A stretch of DNA of 64,000 bases from Streptomyces sp. NP160 (GCF_006335115.1 NZ_VDMJ01000015.1:199101-263100); one strand, 5' to 3'; shown: positions 11,179-22,670, counted from the first letter of the stretch. Made by a program: numbers and translations. Notes: a model not told the origin generated them from the letters alone.

Positions 11179-11922
11179 GTGCGCACGTACCGGGACGAGG
11201 CCGTGGTCCTGCGCACCCACAAGCTGGGCGAGGCGGACCGGATCGTCACGCTGCTGACGCGCCACCACGGGCGCGTGCGGGCCGTCGGCAAGGGCGTGCG
11301 CCGCACGTCGAGCCGCTTCGGGGCCCGCCTGGAGCCGTACATGCTGCTCGACGTGCAGCTGCACGTGGGCCGCTCCCTCGACGTCGTCACCCAGGTGGAG
11401 ACGCTCGCGCCGTACGGCAGGTTCCTCGCGGAGGACTACGCCCGCTGGACCGCCGCGGCGGCCATCGCCGAGACCGCCGAGCGGATGACGAGCGAGGAGC
11501 GCGAGCCGGCCACGCAGCAGTTCCTGCTCGTGGTGGGGGCGCTGCGGACCCTCGCCGGCGGCCAGCACGACGCCTCGCTCGTCCTGGACGCCTACCTGCT
11601 GCGGGCCATGGCCGTGGCCGGCTGGGGCGCGAGCCTCGCCGCGTGTGCGGTGTGCGGAGACCCGAGCGCCGCCACCGTCGACCACCCCGCCTTCGCCGTG
11701 GCCTCCGGCGGCGTGGTGTGCCGCGAGTGCCGCCCCCCGGGCGCCGCTGCCCCCGACGTGCGGACCCTGGCGCTGCTGCAGCAGCTGCTCTCGGGAGACT
11801 GGGACCGTGCCGACGCCTCCGAGGTGCGCCAGCGCCGGGAGGGCAGCGGCCTGGTGGCCGCCTACCTGCAGTGGCACCTGGAGCGGGCGGTGCGGTCGCT
11901 GCCCCTGGTCGAGAGGGCGTGA
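11179..11922 (+). CDS. recO: DNA repair protein RecO
   Basis: Recombination mediator of the RecFOR pathway: loads RecA on SSB-coated DNA and anneals strands. The protein has 247 residues. The N-terminal OB fold begins [26 protein letters not shown], which matches family starts, hence GTG 11179; a CACGAT box lies six bases upstream. The C-terminal helical domain contains the zinc-binding pairs C-x2-C (CAVC and CREC). It is followed by uppS as in many actinobacteria. Confidence 0.95.
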   Translation: MRTYRDEAVVLRTHKLGEADRIVTLLTRHHGRVRAVGKGVRRTSSRFGARLEPYMLLDVQLHVGRSLDVVTQVETLAPYGRFLAEDYARWTAAAAIAETAERMTSEEREPATQQFLLVVGALRTLAGGQHDASLVLDAYLLRAMAVAGWGASLAACAVCGDPSAATVDHPAFAVASGGVVCRECRPPGAAAPDVRTLALLQQLLSGDWDRADASEVRQRREGSGLVAAYLQWHLERAVRSLPLVERA

Positions 11923-11985
11923 GCGCGTGGCCCGGGCAGTGGTGTCCAGAGCACAGGCCGTGAGGGGCGTCGAGGGGAGCAGCCG

Positions 11986-12852
11986 GTGAGGGGCCGCCGT
12001 CCGTCGTCGCCCTCGTCGGCGGGGGTGCCCCGGCGCACCGCGCCCGTCGTCGCCCCGCCTCCGCACCCCTCGGGCGCACGGCCCCCGGCCGTGCCGGCGG
12101 AGCTCGTGCCGAAGCACGTGGCCATCGTCATGGACGGCAACGGCCGCTGGGCCAACGCCCGGGGGCTGCCGCGCGTCGAGGGCCACAAGATGGGCGAGGC
12201 GTCGCTGCTCGACGTGGTGGCCGGTGCCATCGAGGTCGGCGTGACGCACGTCTCGGCGTACGCGTTCTCCACGGAGAACTGGAAGCGCTCCCCGGAGGAG
12301 GTGCGCTTCCTCATGGGCTTCAACCGCGACGTCATCCGCCGCCGTCGCGACACCATGCACGAGTGGGGCGTGCGCGTGCGCTGGGCCGGACGGCGCCCCC
12401 GGCTGTGGCGCAGCGTCATCAAGGAGCTGGAGGAGGCCGAGCGGCTCACCGCCGGCAACTCCACCTGCACCCTGACCATGTGCGTCAACTACGGCGGCCG
12501 GGCGGAGATCGCCGACGCCGCGAGGGCGCTGGCCCGCGAGGTGGCGGCAGGGCGCCTCGACCCGGAGCGGATCGACGAGCGCGCCCTGGCCCGCCACCTC
12601 GACGAGCCGGACCTACCTGACGTCGACCTCTTCCTGCGCACCAGCGGGGAGCAGCGGACGTCCAACTTCATGCTCTGGCAGTCGGCCTACGCCGAGCTGA
12701 TGTTCGTGGACACGCCCTGGCCGGACGTCGACCGCCGCGTCCTGTGGCGGGCCGTCGAGGACTACGCCCGCCGCGACCGCCGCTACGGCGGTGCTCTCGA
12801 CAGGCCCGCCGAGGCCGCGGGTGCGGACCCGGCTGGCGGTCAGACCGGCTGA
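11986..12852 (+). CDS. uppS: Isoprenyl (undecaprenyl/decaprenyl) diphosphate synthase
   Basis: cis-Prenyltransferase making the long-chain polyprenyl diphosphate carrier for cell-wall synthesis. The catalytic motif [13 protein letters not shown] sits after about 45 Pro/Arg-rich residues; other family motifs are FSTENW and the C-terminal [25 protein letters not shown]. Length is 288 residues. GTG 11986 follows GGGGAG, and recO ends 63 nt before. Chain length (C50 versus C55) cannot be read from sequence. A 16-bp hairpin terminates the gene. Confidence 0.95.
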   Translation: MRGRRPSSPSSAGVPRRTAPVVAPPPHPSGARPPAVPAELVPKHVAIVMDGNGRWANARGLPRVEGHKMGEASLLDVVAGAIEVGVTHVSAYAFSTENWKRSPEEVRFLMGFNRDVIRRRRDTMHEWGVRVRWAGRRPRLWRSVIKELEEAERLTAGNSTCTLTMCVNYGGRAEIADAARALAREVAAGRLDPERIDERALARHLDEPDLPDVDLFLRTSGEQRTSNFMLWQSAYAELMFVDTPWPDVDRRVLWRAVEDYARRDRRYGGALDRPAEAAGADPAGGQTG

Positions 12853-12919
12853 GCGCAGCTGCGCTGCAGCGGCGGAGCCGGCGGCCCGGGAGGTCCCGGG
12901 CCGCCGGCTGCCGCTCAGC
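12848..12919. terminator. Strong bidirectional terminator between uppS and pckG
   Basis: A perfect 16-bp inverted repeat (12876-12891 with 12894-12909; core GGCGGCCCGGGA) is enclosed by an outer 8-bp stem GCTGAGCG (12848-12855) with CGCTCAGC (12912-12919). The outer stem includes the uppS stop codon. Convergent genes end on both sides, so it can serve both strands. Confidence 0.85.
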
Positions 12920-12929
12920 GACCAGCGGT

Positions 12930-14762
12930 TCACGCGCCGCCCTGCGTGCGCTGGCGCAGCTCCTCGAGCTGCTCGCCCATCTGCGCCGGGAGGCGGTCGC
13001 CGAACTTCGCGAAGAGCTCCGCCACGCCGTCGGCCTCGCGGTCGTAGTCGGCGGCGTCAGCGGTGAGCAGCTCGGTGACGACGTCGGCGGGCAGGTCCAG
13101 CCCGGCGGTGTCGAGGTCCTCGGTCAGCGGCACGAGGCCGGCGGGGGTGTCGACGGCGTCGACGCGGCCCTCCAGGCGGGCCACGACCCACTCGAGCACG
13201 CGGCTGTTCTCGCCGAACCCGGGCCAGAGGAAGCTGCCGTCGGCCCCCTTGCGGAACCAGTTCACCGAGAACAGGGCGGGGGCCTGGTCGCCGAGCAGCT
13301 CGCCCTGCTCCAGCCAGTGGCTCCAGTGGTCGGCGGCGTTGTAGCCGGTGAAGGGGAGCATCGCGAACGGGTCGCGGCGGACCTCACCGACCACGCCCTC
13401 GGCCGCTGCCGTCTTCTCCGAGGCCATGGTGGCCCCGAGGAACACGCCGTGCGCCCAGTCGCGGGCCTGCGCCACCAGCGGCACCGTCGTGGCGCGCCGA
13501 CCGCCGAAGAGAATCGCGTCGACGACCACGCCCTCCGGGTCGTCCCAGCTGTCCGCCAGGGTCGGGCACTGCTCGGCGGCCACGGTGAAGCGGGCGTTCG
13601 GGTGGGCGGCGGGCTTGCCGGACTCCGGCGACCACGGCTGGCCGGTCCAGTCCAGGAGGCCCTGCGGCGGGGTGGGGGTCAGACCCTCCCACCAGACGTC
13701 CCCGTCAGCGGTCTGGGCGCAGTTGGTGAAGATCGTGTTGCCCCACAGCATCTGGTGCGCGGCGGGGTTGGTGGCCTCGCTGGTGCCCGGGGCCACGCCG
13801 AAGAAGCCGGCCTCGGGGTTGATGGCGCGCAGGCGGCCCTGGGAGTCGCGGCGCATCCAGACGATGTCGTCGCCGAGGGTCTCGACCTTCCAGCCGGGCA
13901 GGCTGGGGGTCATCATCGCGAAGTTGGTCTTGCCGCACGCCGAGGGGAAGGCGCCGGCCACGTGGTACTGCTTCCCCTGCGGCGTGGTGACGCGCACGAG
14001 GAGCATGTGCTCGGCCAGCCAGCCCTCCTCGCGGCCCATCGCGGAGGCGATGCGCAGCGCGAAGCACTTCTTGCCCAGGAGGGCGTTGCCGCCGTAGCCG
14101 GAGCCGAAGCTCCAGATCTGCCGGCTCTCGGGGAAGTGGGCGATGAGCTTGGTCTCGTTGGAGGGCCAGGCCACGTCCTCGCGGACCTGCTGGCCGAACT
14201 CGTCGTTCAGCGGGTAGCCGACCGAGTGGACGGCGGGCACCCAGGGGGCACCGGCCTCGATGAGCTCGCGGGCGGCGGTGCCCACCCGGGTCATGGTGCC
14301 CATGGACAGCACCGCGTACAGCGAGTCGGTGACCTGCACGCCGAGCTGGGAGATGGGGCCGCCGACCGGGCCCATCGAGAAGGGCACCACCCACATCGTG
14401 CGGCCGCGCATGCTGCCCTCGAAGAGCTCGATGAGCTCGGCCTCGAGGTCCACCGGGTCGCGCCAGTTGTTGGTGGGGCCGGCGTCCTCGGGGTCGGTGG
14501 TGGCGATGACGGTGCGGTCCTCGACGCGGGCGACGTCGTCGGGGGCCGAGCGCACGAGGTAGCTGCCGTAGTGGGGCTCGGGCAGCGGCTCAAGGGTGCC
14601 CTTGCGCACGCCCATGGCGATGAGGCGGTGGCGCTCGGCGCCGGACCCGTCGCACCAGACCACGCGGGCCGGCTGGGTGAGCTCGGCGATGCGCGCGACC
14701 CAGGCGTGGACGTCGGGGACCTGCGAGCCGGTGGCGGTGGGGATGTCGTCGATCAGGGTCAT
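12930..14762 (-). CDS. pckG: Phosphoenolpyruvate carboxykinase (GTP)
   Basis: Cytoplasmic gluconeogenic enzyme converting oxaloacetate plus GTP to PEP, CO2 and GDP. 610 residues, the normal length of the GTP-dependent class. Visible signatures are FPSACGKTN (P-loop of the family), NWRDP, and [25 protein letters not shown] 14762 has GAGGAG 9 nt upstream. It diverges from a RamB-like regulator around a palindrome, which suggests local control by carbon source. In this chromosome it would also be the outlet for C4 acids taken up by DctA and for pyruvate-derived carbon from the amine pathway. Confidence 0.97.
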   Translation of the reverse strand: MTLIDDIPTATGSQVPDVHAWVARIAELTQPARVVWCDGSGAERHRLIAMGVRKGTLEPLPEPHYGSYLVRSAPDDVARVEDRTVIATTDPEDAGPTNNWRDPVDLEAELIELFEGSMRGRTMWVVPFSMGPVGGPISQLGVQVTDSLYAVLSMGTMTRVGTAARELIEAGAPWVPAVHSVGYPLNDEFGQQVREDVAWPSNETKLIAHFPESRQIWSFGSGYGGNALLGKKCFALRIASAMGREEGWLAEHMLLVRVTTPQGKQYHVAGAFPSACGKTNFAMMTPSLPGWKVETLGDDIVWMRRDSQGRLRAINPEAGFFGVAPGTSEATNPAAHQMLWGNTIFTNCAQTADGDVWWEGLTPTPPQGLLDWTGQPWSPESGKPAAHPNARFTVAAEQCPTLADSWDDPEGVVVDAILFGGRRATTVPLVAQARDWAHGVFLGATMASEKTAAAEGVVGEVRRDPFAMLPFTGYNAADHWSHWLEQGELLGDQAPALFSVNWFRKGADGSFLWPGFGENSRVLEWVVARLEGRVDAVDTPAGLVPLTEDLDTAGLDLPADVVTELLTADAADYDREADGVAELFAKFGDRLPAQMGEQLEELRQRTQGGA

Positions 14763-14847
14763 GGCGGCGCTCCTCGCTCGGTGGGGCTGCGGTGCTCTGC
14801 CTCTAGGTTTCCCCGGCCGGAAGGGGTCTTAAAGGGTTGATGTGTGT

Positions 14848-14865
14848 CAAGAACCGCAGTTCTTG
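14848..14865. promoter_or_regulatory. Palindromic operator between pckG and the RamB-like gene
   Basis: CAAGAAC-CGCA-GTTCTTG is a perfect 7-bp inverted repeat. It lies immediately upstream of TAACGT (14869-14874), the -10 box of the regulator whose GTG start is at 14882, so a bound protein would block that promoter. On the other strand the sequence TTGACA (14845-14850) overlaps its edge and points toward pckG. The likely binder is the adjacent XRE-type regulator, acting as autorepressor and pckG regulator; this is inference from position. Confidence 0.65.
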
Positions 14866-14881
14866 CGTTAACGTCAAGCCC

Positions 14882-16330
14882 GTGACCGCCGACGGCGCCG
14901 CTGCCGACCCGCTGACCCTCGGGCGACGGGTCCGCTACCTGCGGACCCAGCGCGGCCTCACCCTCGACCAGCTGGCCGCGGACACCGGTGTCTCCGCGAG
15001 CCAGCTGTCGCTGGTGGAGAACGGGCACCGCGAGCCCAAGCTGGGCCTGCTCTCGGCCCTCGCCACCGCGCTCGGCGTGCCGCCGGGGTCCCTGCTGGAC
15101 CCAGAGCCGCCCACCCGCCGCGCCGCCCTCGAGATCGCCCTGGAGCGGGCCCAGTCGAGCCCGGCCTACGCCCGGCTCGGCCTCCCCTCCGTGCGGCCGT
15201 CCAAGACCCTGCCCACGGACGCCCTGGAGGTGCTGGTCGGGCTCCACGGCGAGCTGCGGCGCCGCGACGAGGCGGCCTCCGCCACCCCGGAGGAGGCCCG
15301 CCGCGCCAACACCGAGCTGCGGCAGACCATGCGGGCGGTCCACAACCACCTGCCCGAGATCGAGGAGCTGGCGGAGCGGCAGCTGCGCGCCGCCAGGCAC
15401 GCGGGCGGCCCGCTGACGCACCGCACCGTGGCGCGCATGGCGGCCGACCTCGGCCTGACGATCATCCACGTCGACGACCTGCCGCACTCCACGCGGACCG
15501 TCACCGACCTGGAGAACGGCCGCATCTACCTGCCGCCGGTGTCGATCCCCGGCGGGCACGGGCTGCGCTCGCTGGCCCTGCAGGCCATGGCCCACCAGCT
15601 GCTCAAGCACTCCGCCCCGGTGGACTACGCCGACTTCCTCCGCCAGCGCATGGAGATCAACTACTACGCGTCGGCGTGCCTGGTGCCCCGCACGCCCGCC
15701 TTGGAGCTGCTGTCCGCCGCGAAGGCCGCCAAGGACCTGGCCGTGGAGGACCTGCGCGACGCCTTCGGCATCACCCACGAGACCGCGGCCTGGCGCCTCA
15801 CCAACCTCGCCATGCACGACCTCGGCATCCCCGTGCACTTCCTGCGCGTCACCGAGGACGGCTCCCTCACCAAGGGCTACGAGGACGACGGGGTCGGCTT
15901 CCCCGCCGACGCCGGCGGCGCCGTGGAGGGCCAGTACGTGTGCCGCCGCTGGGCCGCGCGGGCCGTCTTCGGCCAGCGCGACCGCACCACGGAGTTCCAC
16001 CAGTACACCGACACCCCGGCAGGCACCTTCTGGTGCAGCGCGCAGACCGGCCGCGACGCCTCCGGCAGGCGCTTCTCCATCACGGTGGGCGTGCCCTACG
16101 TCCACGCCAAGTGGTTCCGCGGCCGCGACACCCAGGTCCGGGCGCGCTCCACGTGCCCGGAGGAGGGCTGCTGCCGCCGGCCCCCCGCGGACCTGGCGGA
16201 CCGCTGGTCCGGGCGCAGCTGGCCGTCGGCCACCATGCACGCCCACGTGCTGGCGCCGCTGCCCACCGGGTCCTTCCCCGGCGTCGACGACGCCGAGGTC
16301 TACGCCTTCCTCGAGCGCCACGCCACCTGA
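14882..16330 (+). CDS. RamB-like short-chain acyl/acetate regulator (XRE + IrrE-like + DUF2083)
   Basis: Transcription factor of 482 residues with an N-terminal helix-turn-helix (about 9-65: LTLDQLAADTGVSASQLSLVENGHREP), a middle IrrE/ImmA peptidase-like domain with a degenerate metal motif (AHQLLKH), and a C-terminal DUF2083-type domain with clustered cysteines (CPEEGCC). This architecture is that of RamB, which controls acetate and propionate metabolism genes in Corynebacterium and Mycobacterium. GTG 14882 is 7 nt from TAACGT and so probably leaderless; the ATG at 14837 lies in the operator and would precede the promoter. Its divergence from pckG points to carbon flux control. Confidence 0.88.
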   Translation: MTADGAAADPLTLGRRVRYLRTQRGLTLDQLAADTGVSASQLSLVENGHREPKLGLLSALATALGVPPGSLLDPEPPTRRAALEIALERAQSSPAYARLGLPSVRPSKTLPTDALEVLVGLHGELRRRDEAASATPEEARRANTELRQTMRAVHNHLPEIEELAERQLRAARHAGGPLTHRTVARMAADLGLTIIHVDDLPHSTRTVTDLENGRIYLPPVSIPGGHGLRSLALQAMAHQLLKHSAPVDYADFLRQRMEINYYASACLVPRTPALELLSAAKAAKDLAVEDLRDAFGITHETAAWRLTNLAMHDLGIPVHFLRVTEDGSLTKGYEDDGVGFPADAGGAVEGQYVCRRWAARAVFGQRDRTTEFHQYTDTPAGTFWCSAQTGRDASGRRFSITVGVPYVHAKWFRGRDTQVRARSTCPEEGCCRRPPADLADRWSGRSWPSATMHAHVLAPLPTGSFPGVDDAEVYAFLERHAT

Positions 16331-16381
16331 CCGGCCGCCGCTCCGCCACCGACCCTGCGAGAGACCTGGGAAGATCCTCCG

Positions 16382-17194
16382 ATGCCCACCGCCAGCCCGC
16401 TCGACCAGCAGCCGACGCCGCTCATGGTGATGACGGAGGACCGCCGTCGCATCGCGACCTACGACCTCGGCGCCTCCGACGGCCCGCCCGACGCGCCGGT
16501 GGTGCTCGCCGTCCACGGCTTCGCCTCCAGCTTCGTGGCCAACTACGTGCGCACCGGCTGGGCGCGCGACCTGCAGCGCGCCGGCGTGCGCGTGCTCGGC
16601 GTGGACCAGCGCGGCCACGGAGCCTCGGAGAAGCCGCACACCCGCGACGCCTACTCCCTGGACCACCTCGTCGAGGACCTGCGCGTGGTGCTGGACACCT
16701 ACGGCGTGACCGAGGTGGCCTACGTCGGCTACTCGCTGGGCGCCCGCGTCGGCTGGCGCGCCGCCCTCGACATGCCCGAGCGCATCACCCGCGCCGTGCT
16801 CGGCGGCATCCCCGACGGCGCACCGCTGACCCGCTTCCGCGTGGAGGAGGCCCGCCACGCCCTCGCGACCGGCGAGACCCCGTCGGACCGGGTCACCGCC
16901 GGTTACCTGACCATGGCCAGCGCCGTGCCCGGCAACGACGTCAACGCGCTGGTCGCCCTCGTCGAGGGCCTGCGCCGCGGCGGGCCCGACGACGACCCCG
17001 ACCCGCACGACCCGCCGCACATGCCGGTGCTCTTCGCCACCGGCAGCGAGGACGGCATCATCGAGGGCTCCAAGCGCCTGGCCGAGGCCACCCCCGGCGG
17101 CCGGTTCTACGAGATCCCCGGGCGCCACCACTTCAACGCCCCCACCTCCCGGCAGTTCCGGGAGACGGCCATCGACTTCGTGCTCGGGCGCTGA
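16382..17194 (+). CDS. Alpha/beta hydrolase
   Basis: Cytosolic alpha/beta-fold hydrolase of 270 residues, substrate unknown. The oxyanion region is VLAVHGFAS, the nucleophile elbow is VGYSLGAR (catalytic Ser), the acidic residue is probably Asp in TGSEDGIIE, and the catalytic His is in GRHHFNAP. A GAAGAT box six bases before ATG 16382 suggests its own leaderless transcript. It ends 19 nt before the convergent decarboxylase fusion gene. Confidence 0.85.
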   Translation: MPTASPLDQQPTPLMVMTEDRRRIATYDLGASDGPPDAPVVLAVHGFASSFVANYVRTGWARDLQRAGVRVLGVDQRGHGASEKPHTRDAYSLDHLVEDLRVVLDTYGVTEVAYVGYSLGARVGWRAALDMPERITRAVLGGIPDGAPLTRFRVEEARHALATGETPSDRVTAGYLTMASAVPGNDVNALVALVEGLRRGGPDDDPDPHDPPHMPVLFATGSEDGIIEGSKRLAEATPGGRFYEIPGRHHFNAPTSRQFRETAIDFVLGR

Positions 17195-17213
17195 CCCGGG
17201 GTCGCACCGGCGG

Positions 17214-18995
17214 TCAGGCGCACGGGACGGCGTCGAGCACCACGACCGCCGCGGGCGGGCGGCCGTTGAACCGGCTGGCCGTGACCGAGGTGTACGCGCC
17301 CATCGTGGGGCTCACCACGACGTCGCCCACCTGCAGCCGCGGCATGGGCCAGCCGCGGGCGATGACGTCCAGGCCGCAGCACGTGGGGCCGGCGATGGTG
17401 ACCGGCCCGGCCAGCGGGGCTCCGGCGAGCTCGGCCGCACCCAGCACCAGCGGCTGGACGTGCTCGGTCAGGACGTTCGACCAGCTGCCGTAGAGGCCGT
17501 CGTCGAGGTAGGCCCAGAGACCGTCGGGGCGCTCGGCCGTGCTGACCACCCGCGTGACCGCCGTGCCCGCCTCGGCCACCACCGCGCGCCCCGGCTCGGC
17601 GATCACCGTCATCCGGCCGTCCAGCGCTGCGAGCACCGGGCGCAGCGCTGCGGTGATCCGGGCGAGCGGGGTGGCGGGGGAGCCGTAGGAGACGGGGAAG
17701 CCGCCGCCGACGTCGAGGACGTCCATCCGGATGCCGTGGCGCGCCTCCACCTCCTCGACCAGCGCCAGCGCCGAGGCCAGCGCCTCGACGAACGGCTCGA
17801 CGGCGTCCATCTGGCTGCCCACGTGGTAGCTGACGCCGGCCACCCGCACGCCGCGGTCGACGGCGGTGGCGACGAGCCGCCGCGCCGTGGTCGCGTCGGC
17901 GCCGAACTTCCCCGACAGGTCCACGGCCGCCCGCCGGTCGCTGTGCGCCAGGCGCACGAGCGCCCGGCAGCCCTCGGGCAGGTCCAGCAGCTTGAGCAGC
18001 TCCACCTCGTTGTCGACGACGAAGAGCCGCACGCCCTGCGCCGCGGCCGCTGCCCGCTCGGCGCGGGTGGCGACCGGGTTGGTCCACACCAGCCGGTCAC
18101 CGGCGACGCCCAGGCCCTCCAGCAGCTCGGCCTCGGCGGTGCTGGCCACGTCGAAGCGCGCCCCGGCGCCGGCCAGCGCCGCCAGCACCCGGGGGTGGTC
18201 GAGGGCCTTGACCGCGTAGTGGAGCTGCACGCCGGGCAGCTGGGCCTGGAGCTCTCGGTAGCTGGCGACGGCGACCGCCGGGTCCAGGACCAGCAGCGGG
18301 CTGCCGTGGCGGGCCACCAGCTCCTGCAGGCCGTCGGCTCCCCAGCGCGCCGCCAGCTCGCGGCACCGCACGGAGCGCAGCCCCCGGCCGCGCCCGCCGT
18401 CGTCGTCCTGCTCCGCCGCCGTGAGGTCCACGAGGCGTCCGACCGGTCCGGCCGCCTGCGGGGCCCGCTGCCGCCACCCGAGCGCCACCGTGGCCCGGTG
18501 GGCGAGCGCGGCGATGCCGTAGAAGGAGGCGTCGGAGACCACCTTGCCGACCAGGAGCGCCACGGCGGCCTGCGGGACGGCGAGCGCCGCCAGCCACAGG
18601 AGCGTCGGGCGCACGACGGCGTCGACCGCCTCGGCCGGCCCGTACTCGGCGGCCGCCAGCCGCAGCGACCTCCGCGCGAGCGCCCACCCGCGCACCCCGG
18701 CCCGGCGCTGCTCCGCCACCACCTGGCCGACGGCGACGCCGTAGAAGCCGACGTTCTCCGCCGCGGTCGCCGCCAGCGCCGCGCGCAGCGGAGAGCCGGT
18801 CGCGCGCAGGACCGCGGTGCCGGCCAGGAGGAGCAGCGCGGTGCCCGCCAGCTCGCTCGGCAGGTAGCGGCGCACCCAGAAGCCCAGCGGACCGAGGCGC
18901 GCGGCCAGGCGCGCGGCCAGGCGGGCGGCCAGGGGCTGGAGCGGCAGGACGGCCCACCGGGTGGCCGGGGGCGCTGGGGTCGCCGAGCGGTGCAT
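17214..18995 (-). CDS. Membrane domain fused to fold-III PLP amino acid decarboxylase-like enzyme
   Basis: 593 residues in two parts. Residues 1-180 contain about four hydrophobic helices (near 48-65, 75-92, 129-150, 152-172) and a Leu-Ala-Ala-Arg repeat at 25-35. Residues 205-593 are an ornithine/lysine/diaminopimelate decarboxylase-like alanine-racemase-fold enzyme: PLP lysine in HYAVKA (K263), the glycine loop DVGGGFP, EPGRAVV, and the active-site motif GPTCCGLDV. In ornithine decarboxylases that motif reads C-D; here Asp is replaced by Cys, so the distal amino group of the substrate may be bound differently. ATG 18995 follows GAGGAG by 8 nt. Substrate is unknown; a membrane-tethered decarboxylase or racemase is inferred. 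Confidence 0.8.
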   Translation of the reverse strand: MHRSATPAPPATRWAVLPLQPLAARLAARLAARLGPLGFWVRRYLPSELAGTALLLLAGTAVLRATGSPLRAALAATAAENVGFYGVAVGQVVAEQRRAGVRGWALARRSLRLAAAEYGPAEAVDAVVRPTLLWLAALAVPQAAVALLVGKVVSDASFYGIAALAHRATVALGWRQRAPQAAGPVGRLVDLTAAEQDDDGGRGRGLRSVRCRELAARWGADGLQELVARHGSPLLVLDPAVAVASYRELQAQLPGVQLHYAVKALDHPRVLAALAGAGARFDVASTAEAELLEGLGVAGDRLVWTNPVATRAERAAAAAQGVRLFVVDNEVELLKLLDLPEGCRALVRLAHSDRRAAVDLSGKFGADATTARRLVATAVDRGVRVAGVSYHVGSQMDAVEPFVEALASALALVEEVEARHGIRMDVLDVGGGFPVSYGSPATPLARITAALRPVLAALDGRMTVIAEPGRAVVAEAGTAVTRVVSTAERPDGLWAYLDDGLYGSWSNVLTEHVQPLVLGAAELAGAPLAGPVTIAGPTCCGLDVIARGWPMPRLQVGDVVVSPTMGAYTSVTASRFNGRPPAAVVVLDAVPCA

Positions 18996-19186
18996 GCGGG
19001 GCTCCTCGCGGGGGCGGCTGGAGCGCCCAACCTGGCCCGGGCGCGGCTCCCGGCGCATCCGTGTCAGCACCTACCCGCCCAGGAGGTCCTCCCGGGTCCG
19101 GTGGGGGCCGGCGTCGGCGTCCTCCTCCCGGCGGCGGTCCTAGGCTGGAGCGTCCACCGACACGCCAGCCGGAGAGGGTCCCCGCC

Positions 19187-20617
<1,431 letters not shown>

Positions 20618-20641
20618 CCGCCCCTGCGGCAGTCCCCGCCC

Positions 20642-20686
20642 GAGCGGTCCGCAGGCCGTCTGCCCATGACGGCCTGCGGACCGCTC
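20642..20686 (+). terminator. 18-bp hairpin terminator after glyS
   Basis: Perfect inverted repeat 20642-20659 with 20669-20686 (core GCGGTCCGCAGGCC), loop of 9 nt, 25 nt downstream of the glyS stop. It precedes the -10 box of the next gene (20722), so it separates the two transcripts. Confidence 0.85.
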
Positions 20687-20734
20687 CTGCGGAAACGCTG
20701 ACCGCGACACGCCGACAGCCCTAGTGTGGCCAGC

Positions 20735-21388
20735 GTGTTCGTGACCCCCGACCAGGTGCCGCCGGTGGGCGGCCCCGTGCGCCTCCTGCCGATCTCCGGG
20801 GGGCCCGAGCAGCGCGGCACGCTGTCCGACTGGAGCACGAGCCCCGCCGGGCTCGTCGCCACCGCCGTCGTCACCCTCGACGACGCCGCGGCCGCCTCCC
20901 TGGCCGACGAGCCGGTGTGGGCGCACCTGCAGGGTGCCGGCGGAGCCGCCGTGGTCCTGGAGGCCGTCGCCGAGGGCACCGCCGTCGACGGCGAGCTGCT
21001 GCTGACCGGCGTCCTGGCGCTGGCCACCGAGCAGCAGCGCGCCGAGCCGCGCGCCGACATCGCCCGCAGGGCGCAGCTGCGCGGCCGGGTGGCCGCCGCC
21101 GCCCGCACCATCGACCTGTCGCGCACCGGCGCCCGCGTGGTGCTCGCCACCGACGCCGCCATGGCCAACTTCGGCGCCTCCGCTGACGACCAGGTGGAGC
21201 TCGTGGTGGAGGTCGACGCCGAGGAGACCGTGGTCGCCTCCGCCCGCGTGGTCCGCGTCGACGCCCAGCGCTCCGAGGTGGCGCTCACCTTCATCGACCT
21301 GTCCGATGCCGACGCCACGCGCATCGAGCGCGCCGTGCTCGGGCAGATCAGCAGCGAGCGCGAGCAGGCCGGAGCCTCCGCCGGCTGA
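20735..21388 (+). CDS. PilZ-domain protein (putative c-di-GMP receptor)
   Basis: 217 residues. The C-terminal part has PilZ character: RRAQLRGRVAAAARTIDLSRTGARVVL matches the R-x(n)-R and D-x-S-x2-G ligand motifs, with the second motif as DLSRTGA. The N-terminal 95 residues are a beta-rich YcgR-like domain. c-di-GMP binding is therefore likely though the first motif (RRAQLRG) is less canonical. GTG 20735 is 7 nt after TAGTGT (20722-20727), a leaderless start. A diguanylate cyclase lies at 8669-10276; direct partnership is speculative. Confidence 0.75.
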   Translation: MFVTPDQVPPVGGPVRLLPISGGPEQRGTLSDWSTSPAGLVATAVVTLDDAAAASLADEPVWAHLQGAGGAAVVLEAVAEGTAVDGELLLTGVLALATEQQRAEPRADIARRAQLRGRVAAAARTIDLSRTGARVVLATDAAMANFGASADDQVELVVEVDAEETVVASARVVRVDAQRSEVALTFIDLSDADATRIERAVLGQISSEREQAGASAG

Positions 21389-21442
21389 CCCGCGCCCCCA
21401 AGTCCGCGCCGCCTGGGAGGCGCCCGGGCCGCCGCTCCTCGA

Positions 21443-21500
21443 TGGCACGGGGTGGCCCCGTGCCAGTCCTACTGGCACGGGGCCACCCCGTGCCAGTCAG
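21443..21500. repeat. 58-bp palindromic repeat, left copy
   Basis: Two hairpins in tandem, TGGCACGGGG-TGG-CCCCGTGCCA and TGGCACGGGG-CCA-CCCCGTGCCA, joined by GTCCTAC. The right copy at 22671-22728 in inverted orientation differs at 3 of 58 positions. This copy lies between the convergent ends of the PilZ gene and the winged-helix gene and could terminate both. Confidence 0.85.
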
Positions 21501-21547
21501 GGAGTGGTGCCGATCCACCCAGCCAGGGCTGGACGAGCGTCCTGTGC

Positions 21548-22501
21548 TCAGGACGCTGCGCGGCCCTGCTCGGCCGCGCACATCCGCAGGAACTGCAGCA
21601 CCTCGCGGCAGACCGCCTCGAGGTCGTCCTCGACCTCGCTCGGCAGCACCGAGATGGTGCGCAGCCCCGACAGCACCACGCTGCGCTGGCGCCGCGTCGT
21701 CTCCCGGAAGTCACCGGGCGCGAGGTGCCACTCGACGGAGTTGATCTCCAGTTCCGCGTGGAGGTCTTCCCAGTAGGCGTCGTAGACCACCAGCAGCTGA
21801 CCGCCCTCGTCTCGCACCTCGGCGTTCCACCGCGGCTGCGGCACGCCGTACCTGTCGAACCCTGCGCGCAGCCGTGCCTCGGCCACGGACCTGATCCCCG
21901 CGGCGACCTCGGCGAGCACCTCCCTGGACAGGGCCGTGCGCTGCCTCTGGGCCAGGCGCACCTCCGTCCAGACCTCGGCGGCGGTGCAGAACCGCTGCTG
22001 CACCACCGCTGCCACGAGCTCGCGCACCTCGTCCAGGTCGTCGAGGCGCCGACAGGCGTCGATGACAGCGCGTGCCGGTGGCACCACCCGCAGGCCGTCG
22101 CGCACCCGGTCCCCGACGTCGCGCCGGGTCCTGGTCACCAGCGCGAACCCGTGCGAGGTCTTCTGGCTCGCATGCGGGACGAGGACGTGGACGCGGTCGG
22201 AGCGGCGCAGCCCCCGTGCCCGGACGCCGAGCAGGTCCAGGGCGTCGAGCCCGGTCAGCGCGCTGCCTCCGCCCGCGTACTTGAGCGCGGCGAGCCGCCG
22301 TTCGTGCAGGGTCAGCACCCCTCGGTGACCGACGACGACTCCGGGCAGGGCGCGCTGCCACGGCCCCTCGCGCCTGATCCGCAGCGTGATCGTCGAGCTC
22401 GGCACGCCGACCTGGCGCAGCTCGGAGTGCGTGGCCACCGATGCCCCGGGGCGCAGGAGCTCTGACAGGGCGATCTGGTCGACGGGGACGCGGCGGGGCA
22501 C
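21548..22501 (-). CDS. Putative AbiEi-like winged-helix protein with DUF559-like C-terminus
   Basis: 317 residues, function unknown. Residues 1-80 look like the AbiEi-type antitoxin winged helix seen in many actinobacterial hypothetical proteins: a helix-turn-helix (TRSELRQVGVPSSTITLRIRR-like) followed by ALPGVVVGHRG...HERRLAALKYAG. The C-terminal half (VPQPRWNAEVRDEGGQLLVVYDAYWEDLHAELEINSVEWHL) resembles the DUF559/Vsr-fold nuclease-like domain of such proteins, including an E-x-N-S pattern. GTG 22501 gives the shortest sensible N-terminus. No toxin partner (AbiEii) adjoins. It is bracketed by inverted 58-bp repeats. Family naming is moderately sure; role is not. Confidence 0.65.
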   Translation of the reverse strand: MPRRVPVDQIALSELLRPGASVATHSELRQVGVPSSTITLRIRREGPWQRALPGVVVGHRGVLTLHERRLAALKYAGGGSALTGLDALDLLGVRARGLRRSDRVHVLVPHASQKTSHGFALVTRTRRDVGDRVRDGLRVVPPARAVIDACRRLDDLDEVRELVAAVVQQRFCTAAEVWTEVRLAQRQRTALSREVLAEVAAGIRSVAEARLRAGFDRYGVPQPRWNAEVRDEGGQLLVVYDAYWEDLHAELEINSVEWHLAPGDFRETTRRQRSVVLSGLRTISVLPSEVEDDLEAVCREVLQFLRMCAAEQGRAAS

Positions 22502-22670
22502 GGGCGCCAGCGTGGCCGCGTGGGGTGCTCTCGGCCGTCGTCGTCCTGGTCCCTGTGGACGACGACGGTGGCGGCGGCCCCTGTGGGCACGCGGCCTGCG
22601 GCGGAGCTTGCGGGTCTGCGGCGCACGGACGCAGCCGGCCAGCGGGCGCTGGGGGGATCCGCGCCACTGC

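Noticed and set aside
14837..14881. ATG 14837 as start of the RamB-like regulator
   Set aside because: It lies upstream of and within the palindrome and -10 box; the GTG at 14882 fits the leaderless pattern and the XRE domain start.
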